Below are positions 6,790 to 12,828 of a stretch of DNA of 12,828 nucleotides, one piece after another. The stretch spans positions 1 through 12,828 of the forward strand of contig CANBQX010000044.1 of NCBI GenBank assembly GCA_947371775.1, given 5' to 3'. Made by a program: the position numbers and the translations under genes. This DNA comes from Comamonadaceae bacterium (GTDB taxonomy: Bacteria; Pseudomonadota; Gammaproteobacteria; Burkholderiales; Burkholderiaceae_C). The notes below the pieces were generated by a model. The model ran no database searches. It was not told where the DNA came from and worked only from the letters and a program-made list of their open reading frames with translations. How positions within the stretch are numbered: the first letter of the stretch is position 1; every line of letters starts with the position of its first letter.

Positions 6790-7941
6790 CTAGTTGCGCT
6801 CATGCGCAGAGAGGGTTCGCGCTTGCGCGCGGGTTGCAGCCAACAGCCACACCAACACGGCGCCCATAGCACCTGCGCCGCCGGTGTGCAGCACGGCCGC
6901 GAGCAGCGGCCAGCCGAGCACCACGTTGCTCAGTCCCGTGGCGACCTGCAATATCACCAGGCCCAAAAGGCAACGCACCGGTGTCGCCAAGGCCGCAATG
7001 TGGCGCAGGCGCCAGGCCTGCCATGCCAGTGCCAGGACTGCCACCACGGCAAACCAACGGTGGGACACATGGATGGCCGTCAGCGCCTGAAAGCTCAAGG
7101 GTGTCCCGTCGGCCGCCAAGCCCAAGGGGCGCCACAGCGAGAAGCCCTGCGCAAAGTCCATCTCTGGCCACCAGCTGCCTTGGCAGGTGGGGAACTCCGA
7201 GCAGGCCAGCACCGCATAGTTGGTGCTGACCCAAGCGCCTAGGGTGGTTTGCGCCAGCCAGATGAGCACGACCGCCACCATAGAGGCACGGGCAGTTGTG
7301 GAAATTTGCCACGGCCGGTGAGAAGCCAACAGCTGCGACTGGCAAACCGCCTGCACCGAGAGAAGGCCCAAGAGCACGTAACCGCCCAGCAAATGCAAGC
7401 TCACGATGGCAGGGAACAATTTCATCGTGACCGTCAGCGCACCAAACGCACCCTGAAGGCAGACCCAGGCCAAGGTCACGGTCGACCACCACGGGCTGAT
7501 AGACGCGGCCTGTTCAACCCCTCGCGTACGACGCGCCACGTTCCATGCGCTCAGCGCTAGCACCAGTATCAAGAAACCGACGCTGGATGCGAGGTAGCGG
7601 TGCACCATTTCGATCCACGCTTTGCCTTGCGTCACCGGGCCGTCTGGCATGGCGGTCTGCGCCAAATCAATGGGCAGTTGTGCACCCACCGGAGAGGCAT
7701 GGCCATAGCATCCGGGCCAATCGGGGCAACCCAAGCCGCTGTCCGTCAAACGGGTGAAGGCGCCAAACAACACCAAATCGAAGGTCAAAAACAAGGTGAG
7801 CAAAGTCAGTGACCGCATGCGCCCCACCGGCAATGGATTGCGCTGGCGCCAGAGCCACCAAGCCAGCGGCACCGCTGCAACGGCCAGGCCCGCGCCCGCG
7901 AGCCGCAGCAAGGCCACCCAGTCAAAAGAAGCGATTTGCAT
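6790..7941 (-). CDS. ctaA: Heme A synthase (COX15/CtaA)
   Basis: A 383-residue eight-helix membrane oxidase that converts heme O to heme A for cytochrome aa3. Family features: GAFTRLTDSGLGCPDWPGCYG with a cysteine pair in the first periplasmic loop, a second pair in ACSEFPTCQGSWWP, and four likely heme-binding histidines in MVHRYLAS, SLHLLGGY, IHVSHRWFA and LHTGGAGAMG. The two-fold repeat of helix bundles with matching His and Cys positions is typical of COX15. The start at 7941 lies 24 nt after the stop of the preceding Sco-like gene; no strong ribosome-binding site is seen. It is followed by ctaB, so heme O and heme A synthesis are encoded side by side. Confidence 0.96.
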   Translation of the reverse strand: MQIASFDWVALLRLAGAGLAVAAVPLAWWLWRQRNPLPVGRMRSLTLLTLFLTFDLVLFGAFTRLTDSGLGCPDWPGCYGHASPVGAQLPIDLAQTAMPDGPVTQGKAWIEMVHRYLASSVGFLILVLALSAWNVARRTRGVEQAASISPWWSTVTLAWVCLQGAFGALTVTMKLFPAIVSLHLLGGYVLLGLLSVQAVCQSQLLASHRPWQISTTARASMVAVVLIWLAQTTLGAWVSTNYAVLACSEFPTCQGSWWPEMDFAQGFSLWRPLGLAADGTPLSFQALTAIHVSHRWFAVVAVLALAWQAWRLRHIAALATPVRCLLGLVILQVATGLSNVVLGWPLLAAVLHTGGAGAMGAVLVWLLAATRAQARTLSAHERN

Positions 7942-7965
7942 GGTCAGATCAGCGTGCGTTGCGAC

Positions 7966-8649
7966 TCAGCGTCCGGCCTTGTCCCAAGACTCGGAGGCGC
8001 GCATCAAACGCTCCAGATCGCGCTTGACCTTGGGCGCCTGCTCGGAAGTCAACTGGGCAGGAAAACGCATCATCCAATTCCCCAAGGGATCAACGAGATA
8101 CAAGTGATCGCTGAGCTTCGCACCTGGAGCCGCAGTCAGCCAGGTTTGCAAATCTTGGGCCGGCACACGCAGCACGGTGGCAGTCTTGAGCGCTGGCAAA
8201 ATTTCGGCCGGCACGGGCGCGGTATCGTCAATCAACCAGACCCAGTCCAGACGGTCTTTGTCTTTGCCCAGGCCTTCGCGCAATTGACGCTCTAAATACA
8301 AATGGCGCGCACACGTGGCATCGCATTGGCCACCCGCTACGCTGATGAGCAGCCACTGGTCTTTCAACGCGCGCAAGTTGACGGGTGCTCCGTCCATCCC
8401 TTGGGCGACCAGCTCGGGAATGGGACGCTGGGGATCAATCAACTCACCGAAGTTACGCCGCCCTTCCGGTCGCACCACGTAATAGGTAAGGTAGGAGGCA
8501 ACTACGGGGGCAGCGCACACCAACAAGACCAACAGCATCTTCCAGCGACCCATGCGCGTTTGTGCGGGTGCGGCCATGTCCTGGGCGGTGGGCATGGAGT
8601 GCACCGTCAAGCCCAAGGGCTGGTCATCAAAGGCGGGGGGATGGGACAT
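7966..8649 (-). CDS. Membrane-anchored Sco/thioredoxin-like protein of the cta cluster, function unassigned
   Basis: A 227-residue protein with a polar N-terminus (1-34), one membrane helix (about 36-58) and a periplasmic domain. I recognise it as the conserved hypothetical usually found between surf1 and ctaA in Burkholderiales. The domain has a Sco-like arrangement: LLISVAGGQCDATC with C109 and C113 (C-x3-C), and DHLYLVDPLGNW with D181-H182 just before a strand, recalling the Sco distal histidine, although the histidine-to-strand spacing is about three residues shorter. It therefore may handle copper or thiols for oxidase assembly, but this is inference. The start at 8649 overlaps the end of surf1 by 23 nt, with AGGA about 11 nt upstream; Met19 (8595) and Met33 (8553) are alternatives. 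Confidence 0.8.
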   Translation of the reverse strand: MSHPPAFDDQPLGLTVHSMPTAQDMAAPAQTRMGRWKMLLVLLVCAAPVVASYLTYYVVRPEGRRNFGELIDPQRPIPELVAQGMDGAPVNLRALKDQWLLISVAGGQCDATCARHLYLERQLREGLGKDKDRLDWVWLIDDTAPVPAEILPALKTATVLRVPAQDLQTWLTAAPGAKLSDHLYLVDPLGNWMMRFPAQLTSEQAPKVKRDLERLMRASESWDKAGR

Positions 8650-9379
8650 CGTGGGGCTTTTCCTGAAACCGAGACGGTGCTCGGCGAATAATTTGAAACC
8701 AACAATACAGGCCGATGATCAACACCGCCAGCGCAAACCATTGAAAGGCATAACCGTAGTGCTTTTCTACACCCAATGCCACCGGGGGCCAATCACGAAG
8801 CAAGCCGTCGCTGGCCGCGCCCGTTTGGCGAATCGTAAAGTCCGCCAGCATCAGGCCCGTTTCTTGGCTGAATTGCCGCAGGTCCAGATTTTGCCGCAGG
8901 GGCCCGCTTGCTGCTGCCCCGAGCTCGAAAAGCTTAGACGGCGCTGGGGCAATCAAGCCCTCCACCCACACCAGGCCTTGTGGGGTTTCCACCTGCGGAA
9001 TCTGGGTGCGCACCTCGAAGTTGCGCCCCACCCAGCCACGTTGCACCAGGACGACCTGCCCCGTACCTTGCAAGCGCAAGGGCGTCAGTACAAAGAAGCC
9101 CACCTTGTCATTCATTTGCCGGTTGTCCAGGTACACCGTGTGGGCCTGCTCCCAGGTGCCGGAAAGCCTCGCCGGGCGGTACAAGGGCACTGCTCCGGGT
9201 GCCAATGCCTGCAACTCCAGGGCCGTGAGTGGCACCTGAGCACCCTGGGTTTGTATCTGCGCCTGCAGAGCCTCTTTTTGCGCTGCCCGACCCAGCTGCC
9301 AAAACCCTAGCACGATGCCCAACCCCGTAAAAAACACGGCTGCCAAGGTAATGAAATAAAACTTTCGCGTGAAGTTCAA
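8627..9379 (-). CDS. surf1: SURF1/Shy1-family cytochrome oxidase assembly protein
   Basis: A 250-residue inner-membrane protein with the SURF1 layout: helix 1 at about 8-27, a large periplasmic domain, and helix 2 at about 209-229. Conserved blocks are LGFWQLGRAAQKEAL, RLSGTWEQAHTVYLDNRQ, GFFVLTPLRL, VLVQRGWV and KHYGYAFQWFALA. Bacterial SURF1 proteins help place heme A into subunit I. The predicted start is TTG at 9379, the first available start in the frame; it puts 7 residues before the helix, normal for the family. Only a weak GGA precedes it. It is 15 bp from the start of the divergent twin-transmembrane gene, so its promoter, if any, lies within that gene. Confidence 0.93.
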   Translation of the reverse strand: MNFTRKFYFITLAAVFFTGLGIVLGFWQLGRAAQKEALQAQIQTQGAQVPLTALELQALAPGAVPLYRPARLSGTWEQAHTVYLDNRQMNDKVGFFVLTPLRLQGTGQVVLVQRGWVGRNFEVRTQIPQVETPQGLVWVEGLIAPAPSKLFELGAAASGPLRQNLDLRQFSQETGLMLADFTIRQTGAASDGLLRDWPPVALGVEKHYGYAFQWFALAVLIIGLYCWFQIIRRAPSRFQEKPHDVPSPRL

Positions 9380-9381
9380 AA

Positions 9382-9387
9382 GATAAT
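9382..9387 (+). promoter_or_regulatory. Possible -10 element for the twin-transmembrane gene
   Basis: GATAAT matches the -10 consensus at five of six positions and lies 7 bp before the ATG at 9395; no convincing -35 is seen. If used, transcription would begin at or next to the start codon, giving a leaderless mRNA. The absence of a Shine-Dalgarno fits this, but it is a weak prediction. Confidence 0.3.
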
Positions 9388-9394
9388 CCGAGTT

Positions 9395-9616
9395 ATGACC
9401 TACCTTGTAAGCCTTGCCTTCTTCGCCATTCTCGCCAGTCTGGCCACTGCCTTGTTCTTCATGCTGCGTGGCTCCAACACCGGGCCGCGCCAGTCGCGGC
9501 GCATGGCGCGGGCGCTCGCGCTGCGCGTGGGCGTCTCCATATTGCTGTTTGCCGGGATTCTGCTGTCGTGGAAATTAGGACTCATTCACCCGACCGGCAT
9601 ACCTTCAGGGACATAA
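9395..9616 (+). CDS. Twin-transmembrane protein (DUF2909-like)
   Basis: A 73-residue protein with two hydrophobic segments (about 3-24 and 46-62) joined by a basic loop rich in Arg (GPRQSRRMARALALR). It matches the DUF2909/twin-transmembrane family found beside surf1 and ctaE in Burkholderiales oxidase clusters. Its function is unknown; context suggests a role in oxidase assembly or stability. It is the only gene of the cta region on the plus strand: divergent from surf1 (15 bp between start codons) and convergent with ctaE, sharing a terminator. No Shine-Dalgarno is evident. Confidence 0.8.
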   Translation: MTYLVSLAFFAILASLATALFFMLRGSNTGPRQSRRMARALALRVGVSILLFAGILLSWKLGLIHPTGIPSGT

Positions 9617-9645
9617 GGCACGCACTTCCCATCATCTCAGGAAAC

Positions 9646-9675
9646 AAAAAGGCACCTCACGGTGCCTTTGTTGTT
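9646..9675. terminator. Bidirectional rho-independent terminator between twin-TM gene and ctaE
   Basis: Perfect 9-bp stem AAAGGCACC (9648-9656) / GGTGCCTTT (9661-9669) with a 4-nt loop TCAC. On the minus strand the stem is followed by five Ts then GTTT, a strong terminator 20 nt after the ctaE stop; on the plus strand it is followed by GTTGTT, weaker, 31 nt after the twin-transmembrane gene. Confidence 0.9.
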
Positions 9676-9688
9676 GGAAAGAGGCTGT

Positions 9689-10570
9689 TTACAGCCAGTA
9701 CACCAAGATGTACAAGCCCAACCACACCACGTCCACAAAGTGCCAGTACCAGGCGGCGCCTTCAAAGCCGAAATGACGGTCGGCTGAGAAGTGTCCTTTT
9801 TGCAAACGCAAGGTGGTTGCCAAGAGCATCAACATGCCCACGAACACGTGAAAGCCGTGAAAACCCGTCAACATGAAAAAGGTCGAACCGTAGATTCCGG
9901 AGCTCAGTTTCAGGTTGTACTCGGTGTATGCATGGTAGTACTCATAACCCTGAACGCACAGGAAGGTCACACCCAAGAGCACAGTGAGCCACATGAATGC
10001 GACGGTTTTTCTGCGGTTGTTGTCCAACAAGGCATGGTGGGCAATGGTCAAGGTCACGCCCGATGTCAACAACAGGGCCGTGTTGATCGTGGGCAACCAG
10101 AAGGGGCCCATGGTGGTGAAAGGCTCCACGATCCCAGCAGGTGAACCCGTGGCGCCTGCCACCAAGCTGGGCCATGCGGCCTTGAAGTCAGGCCACAAAA
10201 GCGCATTGTCCAGGCTTCCGAGCGCGGGAACCGAGTGCGAGCGGGCCCACCACAGAGCGCTGAAAAATGCGCCGAAGAACATCACTTCCGAGAAAATGAA
10301 CCAGCTCATGCTCCAGCGGAAGGACAGATCGATCTTGCGACCATATTGGCCGCCTTCGCTCTCGGCGATGGCGTCACCAAACCACTGGTAAAGCACAACA
10401 AGCCAGAAGGCCAGGCCGAACGCCAGGGCATATTTACCCCACTCGGCGCCGTTGATCCACTGGCTCGCACCCATGATCACAAACAACAGGCCCAAAGCGG
10501 CCATCGCCGGATGACGCGAAGGTCCCGGGACAAAATAGTACGGTGTTGTTCCGTGTGCGCTTGTACTCAT
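9689..10570 (-). CDS. ctaE: Cytochrome c oxidase subunit III
   Basis: A 293-residue subunit III with seven membrane helices. Seen signatures: YYFVPGPSRHP at the N-terminus, WSMSWFIFSEVMFFGAFF with the conserved glutamate, TINTALLLTSGVTLTIAHHAL, GYEYYHAY, GSTFFMLTGFHGFHVFVG and the C-terminal WYWHFVDVVWLGLYILVYW. It binds lipid and stabilises the subunit I core during proton uptake. The ATG at 10570 has a GGAG 5 nt upstream. It follows the DUF2970 gene by 59 nt and ends at a strong terminator, so it appears to close the ctaD-ctaE transcript, with surf1 onward in a separate unit. Synonym coxC. Confidence 0.97.
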   Translation of the reverse strand: MSTSAHGTTPYYFVPGPSRHPAMAALGLLFVIMGASQWINGAEWGKYALAFGLAFWLVVLYQWFGDAIAESEGGQYGRKIDLSFRWSMSWFIFSEVMFFGAFFSALWWARSHSVPALGSLDNALLWPDFKAAWPSLVAGATGSPAGIVEPFTTMGPFWLPTINTALLLTSGVTLTIAHHALLDNNRRKTVAFMWLTVLLGVTFLCVQGYEYYHAYTEYNLKLSSGIYGSTFFMLTGFHGFHVFVGMLMLLATTLRLQKGHFSADRHFGFEGAAWYWHFVDVVWLGLYILVYWL

Positions 10571-10575
10571 TTCAA

Positions 10576-10579
10576 CTCC
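10576..10579 (-). promoter_or_regulatory. Ribosome-binding site of ctaE
   Basis: GGAG on the minus strand, 5 nt before the ATG at 10570; supports that start. Confidence 0.6.
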
Positions 10580-10629
10580 ATTTTTCCGAATACGTTTCTA
10601 AACTTTCGCAGCACCGCAGGCGCAGCGCC

Positions 10630-10845
10630 TTATTTTCCAACGACCCATGTGGCCAAACCAATCAATCCCAATACGAACAGCAGACCACCAATCAGCCCCA
10701 CTGCAACGACGTGCATGGGATTGACCTTGGCCAGATCGTCTTCATACCCTGCACGGCTGCGGATACCCAAGAATGACCAGGCAACCAGTTTCACGCTTCG
10801 CAAAAACGATGACGTCGCCACCTTGCCGTTCTCCGCTGCCATCAT
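10630..10845 (-). CDS. Small membrane protein, DUF2970 family
   Basis: A 71-residue protein: an amphipathic N-terminal half with SFLRSVKLVAWSFLGIRSRAGYEDDLAKVNPMHV, then one membrane helix (about 46-68). The pattern SF-x5-V-x4-SF-GIR-x4-Y-x2-DLAK-NP-HV matches DUF2970, a family commonly encoded between ctaG and ctaE in Burkholderiales. Its function is not known; context suggests oxidase biogenesis. The ATG at 10845 overlaps the ctaG TGA by four bases, so it is probably translated by coupling; a second ATG follows immediately at 10842. Confidence 0.88.
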   Translation of the reverse strand: MMAAENGKVATSSFLRSVKLVAWSFLGIRSRAGYEDDLAKVNPMHVVAVGLIGGLLFVLGLIGLATWVVGK

Positions 10846-11441
10846 GTACCCGCTAGCGCCATATTGGCATTTTGCAATTGCGCAAGCGGAGCGGCAGGTG
10901 TCTTGCCACCCACTTCAAAAAAAGTGTACGACAAGGTGATGGTGCGCACATCTTTGGACAACTTTGGGTCAATCACAAAGGCCACAGGCCATGATTTTTT
11001 CTCACCCGGCTCCAGCGTGTACTGGTTGAAGCAAAAGCATTCCACTTTATTGAAATGCGCTGCGGCCTGTTGGGGCGCGTAACTGGGAATGGCCTGAGCA
11101 GACATGCGGCGGTTTTGTACGTTTTGGAACTCGTACATCACCGTGGTTAACTCGCCAGGGTGCACTTTGACCGAACGCTGTGCCGGCTTGAAATCCCAGG
11201 GGCCATTGGCATTGGCGTCGAATTGGACCGTGATCGTACGGGACGTATCAATCTGGGTGTTTTGCACGAATGCGGGTTTAGCGCCCGCGACGACCTGCTC
11301 ATTCAAGGCCAACACATTCAGGCCTGTCATTTCGCAAATCGCACGGTACAAGGGAACCAGCGCATACCCGAAGGCGAACATCATGCTGACCACCACGGCC
11401 AGTTTGCCAACCATCTGGAAATTTGCGCGCTGCAGATTCAT
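10842..11441 (-). CDS. ctaG: Cytochrome c oxidase assembly protein CtaG (Cox11 family)
   Basis: A 199-residue periplasmic copper chaperone anchored by one N-terminal helix (about 9-31). It supplies the CuB ion of subunit I. Family marks: FGYALVPLYRAICEMTGLN with C36, PWDFKPAQRSVKVHPGE, and the copper motif VECFCF with C135 and C137, followed by FNQYTLEPGE and LSYTFFEVGG. I chose the ATG at 11441 because it gives the standard N-terminus and leaves a 7-nt gap after the preceding 36-residue peptide; the frame extends to 11486 but would overlap that peptide. No clear Shine-Dalgarno is seen. The stop overlaps the DUF2970 start. Confidence 0.95.
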   Translation of the reverse strand: MNLQRANFQMVGKLAVVVSMMFAFGYALVPLYRAICEMTGLNVLALNEQVVAGAKPAFVQNTQIDTSRTITVQFDANANGPWDFKPAQRSVKVHPGELTTVMYEFQNVQNRRMSAQAIPSYAPQQAAAHFNKVECFCFNQYTLEPGEKKSWPVAFVIDPKLSKDVRTITLSYTFFEVGGKTPAAPLAQLQNANMALAGT

Positions 11442-11448
11442 CGCAAGG

Positions 11449-11559
11449 TCAAACGCCCAACACAGCCAGCTTGAACACAAATCCACAGAAAAAGGCGACC
11501 GCCACCGACGCCAGAATCAGCGCAAGCTTGAGGTTGGACTTTTTCTGGGTCGGGTTCAT
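11449..11559 (-). CDS. Cytochrome oxidase small assembly protein (36 aa)
   Basis: A 36-residue ORF starting MNPTQKKSNLKLAL and ending KLAVLGV, read by hand between ctaD and ctaG. It has a short basic N-terminus and a single membrane helix (about 11-33, LALILASVAVAFFCGFVFKL). Size, sequence style and location match the small cytochrome oxidase assembly peptide annotated at this place in Burkholderiales. The ATG at 11559 has an AGG about 9 nt upstream; the stop is 7 nt before the ctaG start. Its function is inferred only from position and family. Confidence 0.85.
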   Translation of the reverse strand: MNPTQKKSNLKLALILASVAVAFFCGFVFKLAVLGV

Positions 11560-11575
11560 CGGTAGCCTGAAGTTC

Positions 11576-11592
11576 TAAGCCGAAAGGGCTTA
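11576..11592 (-). promoter_or_regulatory. Hairpin spanning the ctaD stop codon
   Basis: Perfect 6-bp inverted repeat TAAGCC / GGCTTA with a 5-nt loop. On the minus strand the first three bases are the ctaD stop codon TAA. No T-run follows, so it is unlikely to be an intrinsic terminator; it could mark an RNA-stability or processing point between ctaD and the assembly genes. Confidence 0.45.
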
Positions 11593-12828
11593 GCCAATCA
11601 CCTTGTTGGCAGCAGCGTTCAGTTTGGGAGGCGTCTCGAAGGTGTGGAAAGGCGCGGGCGAGGGAACTTCCCACTCCAGACCTTCAGCCGATTCCCAGGG
11701 GCTTTGAGGAGCCTTAGCACCTTGGCCGCGCATGGTGGGCAACACCACAAACAAGAAGAAGTACACCTGGGCAAAACCGAAAGCGAAGCCACCCACTGTT
11801 GCGATCGCATTGAAGTCGGCGAACTGCATGGGGTAATCGGCGTAGCGGCGTGGCATACCGGCCAGACCCAAGAAGTGCATGGGGAAGAAGGTCACGTTGA
11901 ACGCGATCAGTGACCACCAGAAGTGGATCTTGCCGCGCGTTTCGTTGTACATCACGCCTGTCCACTTGGGGCTCCAGTAGTAATAACCGGAGAACATGGC
12001 ATACAAGGAACCCGCCACCAACACATAGTGGAAGTGCGCCACCACATAGTAGGTGTCATGGATTTGGATGTCGATAGGGGCCATGGCCAAAATCAGGCCG
12101 GTAAAGCCACCCATGGTGAACACGAAGATAAAGCCCACTGCAAACAGCATAGGCGTCTCGAAGGTCATGGAGCCTTGCCACATGGTCGCGATCCAGTTGA
12201 AGATCTTCACCGCCGTCGGCACGGCGATCAACATGGTGGCGTACATAAAGAACAACTGTCCGGTCACCGGCATGCCCGAGGTAAACATGTGGTGTGCCCA
12301 CACGATAAAGGACAGGATGGCAATACTGGAAGTTGCGTACACCATGGACGCGTAGCCGAAGAGCTTTTTGCGGGCAAAGGTGGGAACCACATGGCTGATG
12401 ATGCCGAAGGCCGGCAAGATCATGATGTACACCTCAGGGTGTCCGAAGAACCAGAAAATGTGCTGGTACATGACGGGGTCGCCGCCGCCAGCGGGGTTAA
12501 AGAAGCTGGTGCCAAAGTGGCGGTCTGTCAGCGTCATGGTGATTGCGCCGGCCAACACAGGCATCACCGCAATCAGCAAGTAGGCAGTGATTAACCAGGT
12601 CCAAGCGAACATGGGCATCTTCATCAGGGTCATGCCAGGTGCGCGCATGTTCAGGATGGTGACGATGATGTTGATCGAGCCCATGATGGACGAAGCGCCC
12701 AAGATGTGCAGCGCAAAAATACCGGCGTCCATGCTGGGACCCATTTGCAGGGTCAGCGGGGCGTACAGCGTCCAGCCTGCAGCGGGCGCGCCGCCAGGCA
12801 TGAAGAACGAACTGACGATCATGAGCGC
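11590..12828 (-). CDS. ctaD: Cytochrome c oxidase subunit I (partial, N-terminus beyond window)
   Basis: The C-terminal 412 residues of subunit I of an aa3-type heme-copper oxidase; the frame runs open through the window edge, and about 120-150 N-terminal residues are missing by comparison with other subunit I proteins. Counting from the Met at 12822, the visible active-site residues are H128 and Y132 (GHPEVY, the CuB ligand and cross-linked tyrosine), H177-H178 (WAHHMF, CuB ligands), K206 (VKIFNW, K-channel lysine), and H263/H265 (YVVAHFHYV, heme a3 and heme a ligands). Their spacing equals that of Paracoccus denitrificans subunit I, so this is a canonical A-type oxidase. The first heme a histidine and the D-channel aspartate lie outside the window. 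It is the upstream visible gene of the ctaD-ctaE unit. Confidence 0.98.
   Translation of the reverse strand, partial: ALMIVSSFFMPGGAPAAGWTLYAPLTLQMGPSMDAGIFALHILGASSIMGSINIIVTILNMRAPGMTLMKMPMFAWTWLITAYLLIAVMPVLAGAITMTLTDRHFGTSFFNPAGGGDPVMYQHIFWFFGHPEVYIMILPAFGIISHVVPTFARKKLFGYASMVYATSSIAILSFIVWAHHMFTSGMPVTGQLFFMYATMLIAVPTAVKIFNWIATMWQGSMTFETPMLFAVGFIFVFTMGGFTGLILAMAPIDIQIHDTYYVVAHFHYVLVAGSLYAMFSGYYYWSPKWTGVMYNETRGKIHFWWSLIAFNVTFFPMHFLGLAGMPRRYADYPMQFADFNAIATVGGFAFGFAQVYFFLFVVLPTMRGQGAKAPQSPWESAEGLEWEVPSPAPFHTFETPPKLNAAANKVIG

Noticed and set aside
6779..6790. Perfect 12-bp palindrome GAAAGTACTTTC between ctaA and ctaB
   Set aside because: A 12-bp palindrome is expected a few times by chance in a window this size, and nothing else marks it as an operator.
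10618..10630. Inverted repeat AGGCGC-A-GCGCCT at the end of the DUF2970 gene
   Set aside because: With a workable loop only four base pairs remain and no T-run follows; too weak for an attenuator call.
1..12828. Search for a new defence system, CRISPR array, IS element or phage genes
   Set aside because: No direct-repeat arrays with spacers, transposase or integrase motifs, terminal repeats or restriction/toxin-like genes were seen; the gene order is that of conserved housekeeping loci.

Overview
The window looks like a chromosomal segment of a betaproteobacterium, most likely Burkholderiales/Comamonadaceae. The reasons are GC-rich coding sequence, the gene order of an aa3-type cytochrome c oxidase cluster running into rpoH, and small membrane proteins (DUF2970, DUF2909/twin-transmembrane, a 36-residue oxidase assembly peptide) typical of that group. 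This is a judgement from protein character and gene order; no database search was possible. There are 15 coding regions, very dense, with no gene-free stretch over about 110 bp. I saw no tRNA, rRNA, IS element, CRISPR array or prophage gene.

Right part (about 5262-12828, almost all minus strand): a cytochrome c oxidase structural and assembly cluster. In transcription order it holds ctaD (subunit I, cut by the window edge), a 36-aa membrane peptide, ctaG (Cox11, CuB insertion), a DUF2970 protein, ctaE (subunit III), a bidirectional terminator, then surf1, a Sco-like membrane protein, ctaA (heme A synthase), ctaB (heme O synthase) and sco (copper chaperone lipoprotein). Several genes are coupled by 4-nt start/stop overlaps (ctaG/DUF2970, ctaB/sco). 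A 73-aa twin-transmembrane protein (9395-9616) is encoded on the opposite strand between ctaE and surf1. Together these genes make the catalytic core, synthesise heme O and heme A, and deliver copper and heme.

Middle (about 3368-5255): rpoH (sigma-32) reads rightwards and converges on sco with only 6 nt between stops. A perfect CIRCE operator (HrcA site, 4259-4285) lies in front of it and overlaps the best promoter candidate, which implies HrcA control of the heat-shock sigma factor. Divergent from rpoH is an RcnA/NicO-type nickel-cobalt exporter whose cytoplasmic loop is a 20-histidine tract encoded partly by an in-frame hexanucleotide repeat.

Left part (23-3286, minus strand): a likely three-gene operon of a calcineurin-like metallophosphoesterase, a Ser/Thr kinase fused to a universal stress protein domain (ATGA-coupled to the phosphoesterase), and an EamA-type exporter. 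This is the least ordinary part of the window: a phosphoesterase, a non-RD kinase and a Usp domain with a degenerate nucleotide motif in one translationally coupled unit. I found no clearly new defence or mobile system; most of the window is conserved housekeeping.
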